This document shows, piece after piece, positions 53,231 through 61,937 of a stretch of DNA of 64,000 nt. The translations under genes were made by a program, and so were the position numbers. The stretch comes from an uncultured Burkholderiales bacterium (GTDB lineage Bacteria > Pseudomonadota > Gammaproteobacteria > Burkholderiales > Burkholderiaceae_C), in assembly GCA_903838355.1 (NCBI GenBank), contig CAILYC010000059.1, positions 62,001-126,000 of the forward strand. Direction: 5' to 3'. The notes beneath the pieces are model-generated. The model was not told the origin of the DNA. It made no database searches and worked only from the letters and a program-made list of their open reading frames with translations. Position 1 is the stretch's first letter. Each line of letters opens with the position of its first letter.

Positions 53231-54229
53231 TTAATCGACTTTGGCGCCACTGAGCTTGACCACCGATTTGTATTTTTGCAGCTCGGCTTGGATGAGTTGA
53301 GAAAACTCCTCAGGACTGCTGGAGGTTGCAGGGCTCATGAGCAGATCAAATTGTTGAACAACACTCTTGTCGTTCAAGGCTTGCACAAAGGTTTGGTGAA
53401 GTTGCGCAAGGATGCTACTCGGGGTGTTGGCCGGTGCGCTCAAGCCCCACCAGGTTTGAACATCAAAGTTTTTCAATGTTTGAGCCACTTGAGGCACATC
53501 GGGTAAAAAGTTTGATCTGACCGGGCTCGTCACAGCGAGCGCGAGCAGTTGTCCTGATTTGAGCTTGGCCGCGGCACTGGCCAGGTTATCGACATTGAAG
53601 TCCACTTGCCCAGACATGAGCGCCATTTGTGCCAAAGCCGCGCCATTAAAAGGAATGTGGACCGCATTGAAGTGGCCTTCAGATTTGAGCATTTCTGCAC
53701 TCAAATGCCCGGCACTGCCATTGCCCCCTGAGCCGTAATTCAATGCATTGGGATGGGCGGTCCCGTACTCGAACAAATCGGCAAGCGACCCAATCCCCAA
53801 AGCTTTGGCGCGGGTGGCATTCATCACGACCACATTGGGGACTTTGACCATCAAGGTGATGGGAGAAAAGTCTTTGACAGGATCAAAGGACAAATGCGAA
53901 AACAGCCACGGGTTGATGGCTTGTGTCGCTGTGGTGGCCACCCCAATGGTCCGGCCATCGGGCAGCGAGCGCGCCAAGAGTGTCATCCCGAGGTTTCCCC
54001 CTGCACCAGGGTGGTTGTCCACCACGATGGAGCCCAGTTTTGTGTGAAGCGCTTGGGCCAAAACTCTCACGGTTTGGTCGATGGGACCACCCGCGGCAAA
54101 AGGCACGATGATGCGCAGGGGCTTTATGTCATTGAAGACCATGTTTTGCGCCTGGGCATTGGAGAGACCCCAAATCAATAGGCCCAACATGGGCAACACG
54201 GCAAAAAGGCCCCTGATTTTGAGTTTCAT
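53231..54229 (-). CDS. Bug/TctC-family periplasmic solute-binding protein
   Basis: A 332-residue TctC-like protein starting at ATG 54229 (basic MKLKIRGLF, then a hydrophobic core and an AQA-type cleavage site). Marks are LRIIVPFAAGGPIDQTVR, VDNHPGAGGNLGMTLLAR, PDGRTIGVA and FNAVHIPFNGAALAQM. GPID replaces the common G(S/T)xTD in the ligand loop, so the ligand may be atypical. It lies 37 bases after the ferredoxin-type reductase gene on the same strand; no permease is adjacent. Confidence 0.9.
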   Translation of the reverse strand: MKLKIRGLFAVLPMLGLLIWGLSNAQAQNMVFNDIKPLRIIVPFAAGGPIDQTVRVLAQALHTKLGSIVVDNHPGAGGNLGMTLLARSLPDGRTIGVATTATQAINPWLFSHLSFDPVKDFSPITLMVKVPNVVVMNATRAKALGIGSLADLFEYGTAHPNALNYGSGGNGSAGHLSAEMLKSEGHFNAVHIPFNGAALAQMALMSGQVDFNVDNLASAAAKLKSGQLLALAVTSPVRSNFLPDVPQVAQTLKNFDVQTWWGLSAPANTPSSILAQLHQTFVQALNDKSVVQQFDLLMSPATSSSPEEFSQLIQAELQKYKSVVKLSGAKVD

Positions 54230-54266
54230 GTGTGCAGCGTTGTGTGCTTGATCAACGTTTTGGGTT

Positions 54267-55355
54267 TTATTGTTTGTCTTTTTGAGATAAAAACGAATCG
54301 GCGAAGAATTCATCCATGGGTAGGCGTGCTTTGTTCATAAAATCCGACTTGGCCGACTCCACCACAATGGGTGAGCCACAGGCATAGACCTGGTGGCGAC
54401 TCAAGTCGGGGTAGTCCTCTAAGACGGCCAAATGGACAAAGCCCGCGCGTCCGCGCCATAGACTGGCAGCATGAGGCTCGGAGAGCACCGGTGTATAGCG
54501 CAATCGGGGCAATTTTTTTTGCATCTCGATCACCCAATCGTTTTGATACAAATCGAACAAATCTCTGCCCCCCCAATACAGATGAAGGTCGCGCGCTTTG
54601 AGCGATTCATCGTGGCTTGCCACAATTGATTGCAGCATGGATTTGATGGGCGCAAAACCTGTGCCCGAGGCCAAAAAGACGATGGGCTTGTCAGATGCAT
54701 GCAGATAAAAACCACCCAAGGGCCCTTCAATACGCAAAATGTCCTTGTGTTTTAAAAGACCAAAGACTTGATCGGTGAAGATGCCACCTGGCATGTGTCG
54801 CACGTGAAGTTCAATATGGCGTTTGAGTGGCACTGCTCCTGCATCCTGGGGTGTCGCCTCGGGCTGCTGGTCTGCTGTCTTGGTGAAAGGAGCATTGGCC
54901 AGTGAGTAACTCCGGCGGTGGCCGTCTTTCAAAAGAAAGTCGACGTATTGACCTGGGATGAAGTCAAACGCATCATTTTGTGGCAATTGAAGAAAAACTT
55001 GCATCACATCGGGGGCCAGGAGGTTGAGTTGATCGACCCGAACAGGCATTTTCCTCACCATTGGCAAATTGATGTCGAGCACTTGTGGGCAGTCAAGCGT
55101 AACGTCGCTTTGAGCCACCGCGCAGCACGTGAGGATGTGGCCTTGTGCTTCTTCGCTCTCGCTCAAGGCCTTGGTTTGATGGGCGTTGTGCGTCACCTGG
55201 CCCGCCAAGAGCTTGCATTTGCAAGACCCACAAGCACCATCCTTACAGCCATAGGGCAAGGCCACCCCAGCCATCAAGGCGGCCGACAACAGTGTTTCTC
55301 CTCTTCGCGCCTGAAAATCGCGACCGCTCGGTTCTATGCTGACAGAAAAGCTCAT
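54267..55355 (-). CDS. 2Fe-2S ferredoxin-fused FAD/NAD(P)H oxidoreductase
   Basis: A 362-residue electron-transfer flavoprotein. The N-terminal plant-type ferredoxin domain (1-95) has C37, C42, C45 and C77. The FAD domain shows RRSYSLANAP and the NAD(P)H domain GTGFAPIKSM and YWGGRDLFDLY. Relatives are annotated as CDP-6-deoxy-glucoseen reductase or as reductases of oxygenases. No oxygenase component is adjacent, so its partner is unknown. It may be co-transcribed with the following Bug gene. Confidence 0.9.
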   Translation of the reverse strand: MSFSVSIEPSGRDFQARRGETLLSAALMAGVALPYGCKDGACGSCKCKLLAGQVTHNAHQTKALSESEEAQGHILTCCAVAQSDVTLDCPQVLDINLPMVRKMPVRVDQLNLLAPDVMQVFLQLPQNDAFDFIPGQYVDFLLKDGHRRSYSLANAPFTKTADQQPEATPQDAGAVPLKRHIELHVRHMPGGIFTDQVFGLLKHKDILRIEGPLGGFYLHASDKPIVFLASGTGFAPIKSMLQSIVASHDESLKARDLHLYWGGRDLFDLYQNDWVIEMQKKLPRLRYTPVLSEPHAASLWRGRAGFVHLAVLEDYPDLSRHQVYACGSPIVVESAKSDFMNKARLPMDEFFADSFLSQKDKQ

Positions 55356-55575
55356 GGTGCTTCAATCGTTAAAAGGTGTTTTACGTCGAATTCTAAGTCC
55401 ATGGGCTCAATCCAATATTTCCATGGGCTTGGGTGAGGGTGAGTTTCGCTTTTTTCTTCCCCCACTTGATGGGCTCATAGCAAAAAACGTCAAAATAGAG
55501 GTCATGGAGCGCCATCACCTGCCTTGATTCTTATGGAGACGGTTGATCGGCCTGGATTAGAAAAAGGAGCTTAAT

Positions 55576-56514
55576 TTGTCTTGTCTTCCAACCTCTTTGG
55601 GTGCGAAACCGGCGCGGTTTAGAAAGTCTAGGCTTTTGATCGTGGGTTGTGGTGATGTGGGTGAGCGTGTCTTAAAGCTCGCTCGGAGAAACGAACGGTG
55701 TATTGTGCTCACAAGCAGTGGTATCAAAAAAGATCGCCTGCGTGCTTTGGGTGCAACCCCACTCTTGGGCAATTTGGATCACCCCCAAACTTTGGCGCGC
55801 TTGGCCGGTTTGGGGGACCGTGTTTTGCATTTGGCGCCCCCCGCTTCTCATGGCGAGACAGACAAGAGAACACGCGCCTTGCTCCAAGCCTTGGTCAAGC
55901 GGACAAGACCTCAGCGATTGGTCTATGGCTCGACCACAGGCGTTTATGGCGACTGCCAAGGTGAGTGGGTGACTGAAACCCGAGCCCTTAATGCACAAAC
56001 GGACCGGGCCAAGCGGCGAGTCGATGCAGAGCGCTGGGTCAAGGCGCTGGCCACAGGGCAGCCAGGCTTAGGCGGTGTGGCCGTTTTGCGAATACCTGGC
56101 ATTTATGCCTTGGACCGCAAGGGTGGAACGCCTGTTGAGCGTCTCCAAAAGGGCTTGCCCATCCTCTTGCCCATTGAAGACGTCTACACCAACCACATCC
56201 ATGCCAATGACTTGGCGGTGGCATGCTGGCGCAGTCTATTCATCGGGCCAATCTTCAGAACATTCAACATCAATGACGACAGCGTGTGGTTGATGGGCGA
56301 GTACATGGGCTTGGCGGCGGATCATTTCAAGCTCCCTCGTCCTCAGGCCATGTGCCGTGAGCAGGTTCAGGCCCTGGTCAGTCCCATGCAGTGGAGTTTT
56401 ATGCAGGAGTCGCGAAAACTGAGCAACGCGCGCATGAAACGAGAGCTTCGTCTACGACTTCAGTACCCGAGTCCCCAACAAGGCTGGGGCCCCAAGGTGC
56501 TCAATCAAACTTAA
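55576..56514 (+). CDS. NAD-dependent epimerase/dehydratase-like protein
   Basis: A 312-residue extended SDR-fold protein. The nucleotide loop is LLIVGCGDVGERVLK, and the active-site region YGSTTGVYGDCQGEWVTE holds the Tyr, although the YxxxK spacing is not classic. INDDSVWLMGEYM lies late. It resembles the YeeZ-like group of unknown substrate. The start TTG 55576 has AAGGAG seven bases upstream; no ATG fits. It is divergent from the ferredoxin reductase gene across 220 bases. Confidence 0.85.
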   Translation: MSCLPTSLGAKPARFRKSRLLIVGCGDVGERVLKLARRNERCIVLTSSGIKKDRLRALGATPLLGNLDHPQTLARLAGLGDRVLHLAPPASHGETDKRTRALLQALVKRTRPQRLVYGSTTGVYGDCQGEWVTETRALNAQTDRAKRRVDAERWVKALATGQPGLGGVAVLRIPGIYALDRKGGTPVERLQKGLPILLPIEDVYTNHIHANDLAVACWRSLFIGPIFRTFNINDDSVWLMGEYMGLAADHFKLPRPQAMCREQVQALVSPMQWSFMQESRKLSNARMKRELRLRLQYPSPQQGWGPKVLNQT

Positions 56515-56536
56515 GCGTTGAGCATGGCGCAACGGT

Positions 56537-57658
56537 TTAGCGTTGTGCGTTGGTGCTGGACTCAAAAATGTGCGCCGCTTCTCTAGGCAGACACCGCCAA
56601 TATTGGCGACTCGATTGCACGTGCCCACCAAGCTCGGCAGCCGCACTCCAGACCCAACGCGGATTGAAGAGAACGGCGCGGGCCAAGGCGATGAGATCGG
56701 CGTCGCCACGCGCGACAATGTCTTCGGCTTGTTGGGCATTCGTGATCAACCCCACCGCGGTGGTGGGCAGGCCTGATTTGTCTTTGACTTGTTTGGCGAA
56801 CGGGACTTGGTAGCCAGGAGTGAGGGTGATTTTTTGAGCATGGTCAACCCCACCGGTGGAGACGTGGATGAAGTTGGCCCCGATGTCTTTGAGCCGCACG
56901 GCAAATTCAGCGCTCTCCTCACCCGTGAGGCCGTCAGGAGACCAGTCGGTGGCTGAGATGCGAATGCCCAAGACGCCTTGATAGACTTGTCTCACCGCCT
57001 TGAAGACCTCCAAAGGAAAACGCATGCGAGCCTCCAAACTCCCACCATAGGCGTCCGTTCTGTGGTTGGACAAGGGGGAGAGGAATTGGTGGAGCAAATA
57101 GCCATGGGCGCCATGCAGTTCGATCGCTTCGATGCCCATGTTTTGAGCGCGAAGAGCGGCTGCGACAAAGTCTGACTTCACTTTTTCCAGCCCTGCCGCA
57201 TCCAAGGCCACCGGCGCGTGTTCGTTGGGGTTGTGAGGGACCGCACTCGGCGCCAAGGTTTGCCATCCGCCAGATTCTGGCGTCAGCAACTTGCCACCAA
57301 GCCATGGCACGGCGCTTGAGGCTTTGCGCCCGGCATGCCCGAGTTGAATGCAAACCAGGGTGTGGGGTGCCAAGGCACGGGCTTTTTTCAATTGGCTGGC
57401 CAAAGCTTGCTCGGTTGTTTCGTCCCACAACCCCAAGCAGTCTGGTGTGATGCGGCCTTCGGCGGACACGGCGGTGGCTTCAATGGTCATCATGGCTGCA
57501 CCTGAGTTGAGCAAATTGCCCCAGTGCATCAAATGCCAATCGGTGGCGTTGCCGTTCTTGGCCGAGTATTGGCACATCGGGGCAATGACCACCCGGTTGG
57601 CCAGGGTTAAAGGGCCTTTGGGTGAGGGTAAATCAAATGCGGAAAACAAAGTGGACAT
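56537..57658 (-). CDS. Old yellow enzyme-family NADH:flavin oxidoreductase
   Basis: A 373-residue FMN enzyme of the YqjM-type old yellow enzyme group. C29 and Y31 in APMCQYSAKNG match the class-defining pair. HGAHGYLLHQFLSPLSN and the RTDAYGGSLEARMRF block follow, and ISATDWSPDG lies in the barrel. It reduces activated C=C bonds using NAD(P)H; the physiological substrate is unknown. ATG 57658 is favoured by the family start STLFSAF. It is 65 bases after a Bug gene on the same strand, so uptake and reduction of one compound is possible. Confidence 0.9.
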   Translation of the reverse strand: MSTLFSAFDLPSPKGPLTLANRVVIAPMCQYSAKNGNATDWHLMHWGNLLNSGAAMMTIEATAVSAEGRITPDCLGLWDETTEQALASQLKKARALAPHTLVCIQLGHAGRKASSAVPWLGGKLLTPESGGWQTLAPSAVPHNPNEHAPVALDAAGLEKVKSDFVAAALRAQNMGIEAIELHGAHGYLLHQFLSPLSNHRTDAYGGSLEARMRFPLEVFKAVRQVYQGVLGIRISATDWSPDGLTGEESAEFAVRLKDIGANFIHVSTGGVDHAQKITLTPGYQVPFAKQVKDKSGLPTTAVGLITNAQQAEDIVARGDADLIALARAVLFNPRWVWSAAAELGGHVQSSRQYWRCLPREAAHIFESSTNAQR

Positions 57659-57723
57659 GGCGTGAGGTTTCAATGGAAAGGTTGGGTAGATCTGATCTGG
57701 GGTGCTCAAGCTTTTTATTCAGG

Positions 57724-58746
57724 CTATTGGGGTTCGATTTTGGCCTCTCGAATGGCCTTGGCCCACTTGGCTGTTTCCAACTTACTGCGCTGCATCAAAG
57801 CTTCGGGTGGGCCAGGCTCGGTTTCAAAGCCCATGTCGGCAAACTTGTCTTGTATTTCTTTGCTGCTGGCGGCCGTGTTGCTCGCGTGGTTGAGCTTCAT
57901 GACGATCTCCCTTGGGGTACCAGCAGGCGCAAAGCTGGCAAAGTAAGCGATCAGTTCATAGCCTTTGATGCCGAGCGCTTCGTTCACGGTGGGCAACTCT
58001 GGAATGGCCTTGGAGCGTTGCGTGGAGGTCACCGCAAGGCCTCGAATCTTGCCCGATCTGACTTGGGGGAGCATCACGGCAAAGTCAGCCGTGAACATCA
58101 TGACCTGGCCACCGATCAAGTCGGTCATGGCGTTGGGGCCACTCTTGTAGGGCACAGAGGTCATCTCCACACCCGTCATGCCCGCCAGCATCGCAGACGA
58201 GACCAATTGTGAGGTTGATGCCGAGGCAAAGGTGACAAATTCAGGCTTGGACTTGGCCAAAGCAATGAACTCTTTGAGGGTTTTGGTGGGCATCTCATTG
58301 TTGACTGCCACAATTAAGGGCACTGAGCCCATGAAGGCCACAGCCGCAAAGGCCGTGTCTTGGTCGTAGGGCAGTTTTTTCATGAGGCTTTTGAGGGCTG
58401 CATTGGTGCTGTTGGTGCCAAATAAAAGGGTATAGCCGTCGGGCAAAGCTTTGGCAACAAAGTCCGCACCCAGCATCCCGTTCACCCCTACTTTGTTGTC
58501 AACAATCAAGGGCTGTTCCAACTCTTCTCCCATCTTGGCCGCAAAAGCGCGCCCGATTTGATCGGTGGCAGAACCAGCCGCAAAGGGCACAATCACATGG
58601 ATGGGTTTGTTGGGGAAGGACTGCGCCTGGATGTTGGGACAAAGGGCGCATGCGCCAATGAGCAAGAACGACATCAGCCTCAAGTTTGACTGGGGTGTTG
58701 GCCGTTGGCGGTCAAAGGGTTGGTTCACCGAGACTGAGTTCTGCAT
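57724..58746 (-). CDS. Bug/TctC-family periplasmic solute-binding protein
   Basis: A 340-residue TctC-like protein. A long basic leader precedes the hydrophobic signal core (MSFLLIGACALCPNIQAQ). Marks are IHVIVPFAAGSATDQIGR, VDNKVGVNGMLGADFVAK, PDGYTLLFG and MTSVPYKSGPNAMTDL. AAGGAG lies five bases before the ATG at 58746, which supports this start over an inner ATG at 58674. It precedes the old yellow enzyme gene; no permease is adjacent. Confidence 0.92.
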   Translation of the reverse strand: MQNSVSVNQPFDRQRPTPQSNLRLMSFLLIGACALCPNIQAQSFPNKPIHVIVPFAAGSATDQIGRAFAAKMGEELEQPLIVDNKVGVNGMLGADFVAKALPDGYTLLFGTNSTNAALKSLMKKLPYDQDTAFAAVAFMGSVPLIVAVNNEMPTKTLKEFIALAKSKPEFVTFASASTSQLVSSAMLAGMTGVEMTSVPYKSGPNAMTDLIGGQVMMFTADFAVMLPQVRSGKIRGLAVTSTQRSKAIPELPTVNEALGIKGYELIAYFASFAPAGTPREIVMKLNHASNTAASSKEIQDKFADMGFETEPGPPEALMQRSKLETAKWAKAIREAKIEPQ

Positions 58747-59091
58747 GGGGTCTCCTTAAATGGGTTGGAGGGGGTGGGCGGGGGTGTAGACGGTGCTGAG
58801 GACCGGCATTGTTGCCCAAGCCCTTGGGTCGTCCAATGATATCCAACATCGACTGTCCACACCAGCGCACAAGCCTTAGGGGTTGACGCTTGTTGGAGGG
58901 GCTTTGTCGAGGTGTGAAGCGCAGGTTGCCAGTGCCAGGCGAGCATGCGCCCAATGTCAAAATCTAAAGCCCAATTCGGCCTGGCTTGGGCGAGTGAGGT
59001 GTCGCATTGAGCGAAAGTTGGCTTCAAGGAGAATCTCCACCATTGAAGTCCCTGGAGCAATGATGCAGACCCCAGGAACGATACAATTGAG
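58747..59091. other. Intergenic region downstream of the tRNA gene
   Basis: 345 bases without a supported gene. A short palindrome GGAGAATCTCC is at 59030-59040, and CCTGG/CCAGG arms flank about 59055-59075 as a possible tRNA terminator without a T run. Nothing else is seen. Confidence 0.4.
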
Positions 59092-59179
59092 TGGTGCCGA
59101 AGGCCGGAATCGAACCGGCACGGTGTTTTGCACCGGCAGATTTTGAATCTGCTGCGTCTACCTATTTCGCCACTTCGGC
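59092..59179 (-). tRNA. tRNA-Leu (anticodon CAA)
   Basis: On the minus strand the acceptor arms GCCGAAG and CTTCGGC pair, followed by A73 and an encoded CCA. The anticodon stem GCAGA/TCTGC encloses TTCAAAA, giving anticodon CAA. The T loop is GGTTCGATTCC. The variable arm is long (CGGTG...CACCG), as in class II leucine tRNAs. The length is 88 bases including CCA. Confidence 0.96.
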
Positions 59180-59197
59180 CAAAGTGTTGAGCTGACA

Positions 59198-59226
59198 ATT
59201 ATGACACATCCAAGACCCCATTTCAA
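59198..59226 (-). promoter_or_regulatory. Promoter of tRNA-Leu overlapping the cysM start
   Basis: On the minus strand TTGAAA (59226-59221) and CATAAT (59203-59198) are separated by 17 bases, about 19 bases ahead of the tRNA 5' end. The -10 overlaps the cysM ATG on the other strand. Confidence 0.6.
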
Positions 59227-60118
59227 AACTTTAGAAGAGATCGTTGGGAAAACGCCGCTCGCGGCCCTTCAACGCCTTGAAGCCGAAAGTCTGAAAGCCA
59301 ACGACTGTGTGGTGCTCGGCAAGCTCGAGGGCAACAATCCGGCGGGCTCGGTCAAGGATCGTCCAGCCTTGTCCATGATTGCCAAAGCGCAAGACCGTGG
59401 CGAGATCAAACCTGGTGACACCTTGATCGAGGCGACATCTGGCAATACTGGCATTGCCCTGGCCATGGCCGCGGCCATCAAAGGTTATCGCATGGTGTTG
59501 ATCATGCCCGAGGACTTGTCCATTGAGCGAGCCCAGACCATGAAAGCCTTTGGTGCGGAATTGATTTTGACACCCAAGGCGGGTGGTATGGAGCACGCCC
59601 GGGACTTGGCCATGCGCATGCAGCAAGAGGGCCGTGGTCGCGTATTGGACCAATTTGCCAACCATGACAATCCGAGAACTCATTACGAGACGACAGGGCC
59701 AGAAATCTGGCACGATACTGAAGGTCAAATCACCCATTTTGTGAGTGCCATGGGTACCACGGGGACCATCACCGGGGTTGCCAAGTATTTGAAAGAGCGC
59801 AACCCCAAGATTCAAATCATTGGCGCGCAGCCCAGTGAAGGCTCTCGGATACCGGGCATACGCAAATGGCCCAAAGAGTATTTGCCCGCGATCTACGATG
59901 ACAGCAATATCGATGAATTGGTGCAGGTGAGCCAACACGACGCGGAAGTCATGTGCCGTCGCATGGCCAAAGAAGAGGGTCTCTTTGCGGGAGTCTCAGC
60001 GGCTGGCGCTTGCTGGGTGGCGCTGGAATTGGCCAAAAAAGTCAAGCACGCGACCATCGTTTTTATTGTCTGCGATCGCGGCGACCGTTACTTGTCCACC
60101 GGCGTTTTCCCAGCATGA
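59201..60118 (+). CDS. cysM: Cysteine synthase B
   Basis: A PLP-dependent O-acetylserine (or O-phosphoserine-like) sulfhydrylase, 305 residues. The PLP lysine is K52 in NPAGSVKDRPA. EATSGNTGIAL (78-88) binds substrate, and SAMGTTGTITG binds the PLP phosphate. RKWPKEYLP is a CysM-type segment. No ribosome site is visible before ATG 59201, which sits in the divergent tRNA promoter. It overlaps the nudix gene by ATGA. Confidence 0.95.
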   Translation: MTHPRPHFKTLEEIVGKTPLAALQRLEAESLKANDCVVLGKLEGNNPAGSVKDRPALSMIAKAQDRGEIKPGDTLIEATSGNTGIALAMAAAIKGYRMVLIMPEDLSIERAQTMKAFGAELILTPKAGGMEHARDLAMRMQQEGRGRVLDQFANHDNPRTHYETTGPEIWHDTEGQITHFVSAMGTTGTITGVAKYLKERNPKIQIIGAQPSEGSRIPGIRKWPKEYLPAIYDDSNIDELVQVSQHDAEVMCRRMAKEEGLFAGVSAAGACWVALELAKKVKHATIVFIVCDRGDRYLSTGVFPA

Positions 60119-60642
60119 GTGATTTTCGATTTTGCCCCCTATGCGCCTCCACCTTGAGTGCCTTGGCGAGAGAGGAAGACGGCGGCCTCGTCACCCGTTT
60201 GCGCTGTACCGCCTGTGAGTGGACCCACTGGAACAACCCGACACCTGTACTCGGGGCCATCGTGCAACGGGGTGAGCACGTGGTGCTGGCAAGAAATGCA
60301 GCCTGGCAGGGGCGTCGCTTTGCTTTGATCACAGGCTTCATGGAGGCCAATGAGACGCCCCAAGAAGGCATCACTCGCGAGATCAAAGAAGAGACCAATT
60401 TGGACGTCACTTCATTGTCCTTGGTCGGGGTATATGAATTTGTGAAGAAAAATCAAGTCCTGATCGTCTACCATGCCCACGCCACGGGGGAGATTCGCTT
60501 GAGCCCTGAATTGGCCGAATACCAACTCCAACGCCCAAGCGAGATCATTTGCTGGCCAGCGGGCACGGGTCACGCGGTGGCGGACTGGCAGCGCGGCTTG
60601 GGTATTGAACCGCGTTATCTGGCTTGGGAAGACCGGGTTTGA
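60115..60642 (+). CDS. Nudix hydrolase with N-terminal zinc ribbon
   Basis: A 175-residue Nudix protein. An N-terminal zinc ribbon has C7/C10 and C31/C34. The Nudix box (74-96) reads GFMEANETPQEG...REIKEETNL, matching GX5EX7REUXEEXGU. The zinc ribbon recalls NudC-type NADH pyrophosphatases, but the protein is shorter than NudC and the SQPWPFPxS motif is absent. ATG 60115 overlaps the cysM stop; a longer frame runs inside cysM. Substrate unknown. Confidence 0.88.
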   Translation: MSDFRFCPLCASTLSALAREEDGGLVTRLRCTACEWTHWNNPTPVLGAIVQRGEHVVLARNAAWQGRRFALITGFMEANETPQEGITREIKEETNLDVTSLSLVGVYEFVKKNQVLIVYHAHATGEIRLSPELAEYQLQRPSEIICWPAGTGHAVADWQRGLGIEPRYLAWEDRV

Positions 60643-60694
60643 TTTAAACCTTGACTGGCCAGCATTTCAATCAAAGACCAAAGACACACCAGAC

Positions 60695-60925
60695 ATGAAC
60701 ATCGATATCGAACTCGACACCTGTGGGCTCAATTGTCCTTTGCCCATTTTGAAAACTAAAAAAGCCTTGTCAGGGATGCAAGCGGGTCAACGCATCCGTG
60801 TGCGATCGACCGACTCCGGTGCTGCACGAGACTTTGAGGCCTTTGCCAGACAAACAGGCCACACCTTGCTCGAGCAAAGTACCCAGGGCAATGAGTTTAT
60901 TTTTGTCCTTCAGCGGCGCGACTAA
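60695..60925 (+). CDS. tusA: TusA-family sulfurtransferase
   Basis: A 76-residue sulfur-carrier protein. The N-terminal CGLNCPLPILKTKKAL carries the CPxP motif, with the sulfur-accepting C14. The rest is the usual two-layer fold with FEAFARQTGHTLLEQ. It passes sulfane sulfur in tRNA thiolation or related pathways. It lies 52 bases after the nudix gene; the cysM neighbourhood suggests a sulfur theme. No strong ribosome site precedes ATG 60695. Confidence 0.92.
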   Translation: MNIDIELDTCGLNCPLPILKTKKALSGMQAGQRIRVRSTDSGAARDFEAFARQTGHTLLEQSTQGNEFIFVLQRRD

Positions 60926-60967
60926 GGAATTTGGATCCTTGCCTTGCTGAGTTCCAGACCTTGGCGC

Positions 60968-61876
60968 TCAGACGATCAGCGCTTTCAAGTATTGAGAAAA
61001 CTCTGGCGCCACCTCTTTGTGTTTCAAGGCGAGCTCGACTGTGGCTTGCAAAAACCCAAGTTTGGAGCCACAGTCAAAGCGCTTGCCTTCGTAGCGATAG
61101 GCGGTGACACCCTCGAACTTCAAAAGCTCAGAGATGCCATCGGTCAATTGAATCTCGCCCAAAGCTCCTCGGCCCATGCCTTGAATCAAGCCAAAGACCT
61201 TGGGGCTCAAAATATAGCGGCCAGCCACGGCGAGTCTCGAGTCGGTTTGCTCGGCACGGGGTTTTTCCACGATGCGTTGAACTTGGGTGTGGCCGTCGCT
61301 TGTCACGCTGCCGCTCACAATGCCGTAGCGGTGAACTTGTTCGGTGGGGACCTCTTGCACGGCCAAGATGGATTGGTGGGTTTGCATGTAGAGATCTGCC
61401 ATTTGGCTCAAGATGCCTTTGCCGTGATCGGGTCCGAGCATCAAATCATCGGCCAGTAAAACAGCAAAGGGCTCGTCGCCCACCAGCTTTTCCGCGCACA
61501 GCACTGCGTGTCCTAATCCCAAGGCCCTGGGTTGGCGCACATAAGAGCACAGCATGTCGGCGGGTTGGACCTCCCGAATCAAGGACAAGAGCGCGGATTT
61601 TCCAGCCACTTCCAACTCATTTTCCAGCTCATAAGCCGTGTCAAAGTGATCTTCAATGGCACGCTTGGAGCGACCGGTTACAAAAATCATGTGACGAATG
61701 CCTGCTTCATAGGCTTCTTCAACGGCATATTGAATGAGGGGCTTGTCCACCACGGGCAGCATCTCTTTAGGCTGTGCCTTGGTGGCGGGCAGGAAGCGCG
61801 TTCCAAGACCAGCCACGGGGAAAACCGCTTTGGTCAAAGGCATCTTGGTGTAGGACCGTTCTGTGGAAGTTGTCAT
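60968..61876 (-). CDS. galU: UTP-glucose-1-phosphate uridylyltransferase
   Basis: GalU makes UDP-glucose for envelope polysaccharides. The 302 residues contain the nucleotide motif VAGLGTRFLPATKAQPKEML (21-40), KPLIQYAVEEA, LADDLML and the EKPRAEQ block. It is a single-domain bacterial type. The start at 61876 gives a 12-residue leader before the family core; an inner ATG at 61843 is equally possible, as neither has a clear ribosome site. It follows valS by 61 bases on the same strand. Confidence 0.94.
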   Translation of the reverse strand: MTTSTERSYTKMPLTKAVFPVAGLGTRFLPATKAQPKEMLPVVDKPLIQYAVEEAYEAGIRHMIFVTGRSKRAIEDHFDTAYELENELEVAGKSALLSLIREVQPADMLCSYVRQPRALGLGHAVLCAEKLVGDEPFAVLLADDLMLGPDHGKGILSQMADLYMQTHQSILAVQEVPTEQVHRYGIVSGSVTSDGHTQVQRIVEKPRAEQTDSRLAVAGRYILSPKVFGLIQGMGRGALGEIQLTDGISELLKFEGVTAYRYEGKRFDCGSKLGFLQATVELALKHKEVAPEFSQYLKALIV

Positions 61877-61937
61877 GGTGGTGGTCAGGGTAGATTCGAA
61901 TGGGGGGTGGGCTCAATGGGCTCAGTTGCGCTTGTGC

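Noticed and set aside
58725-59198. 157-codon minus-strand frame with GEIGRRSRFKICRC-like sequence
   Set aside because: It reads through the tRNA-Leu gene; this peptide is a well-known false product of tRNA antisense or sense frames.
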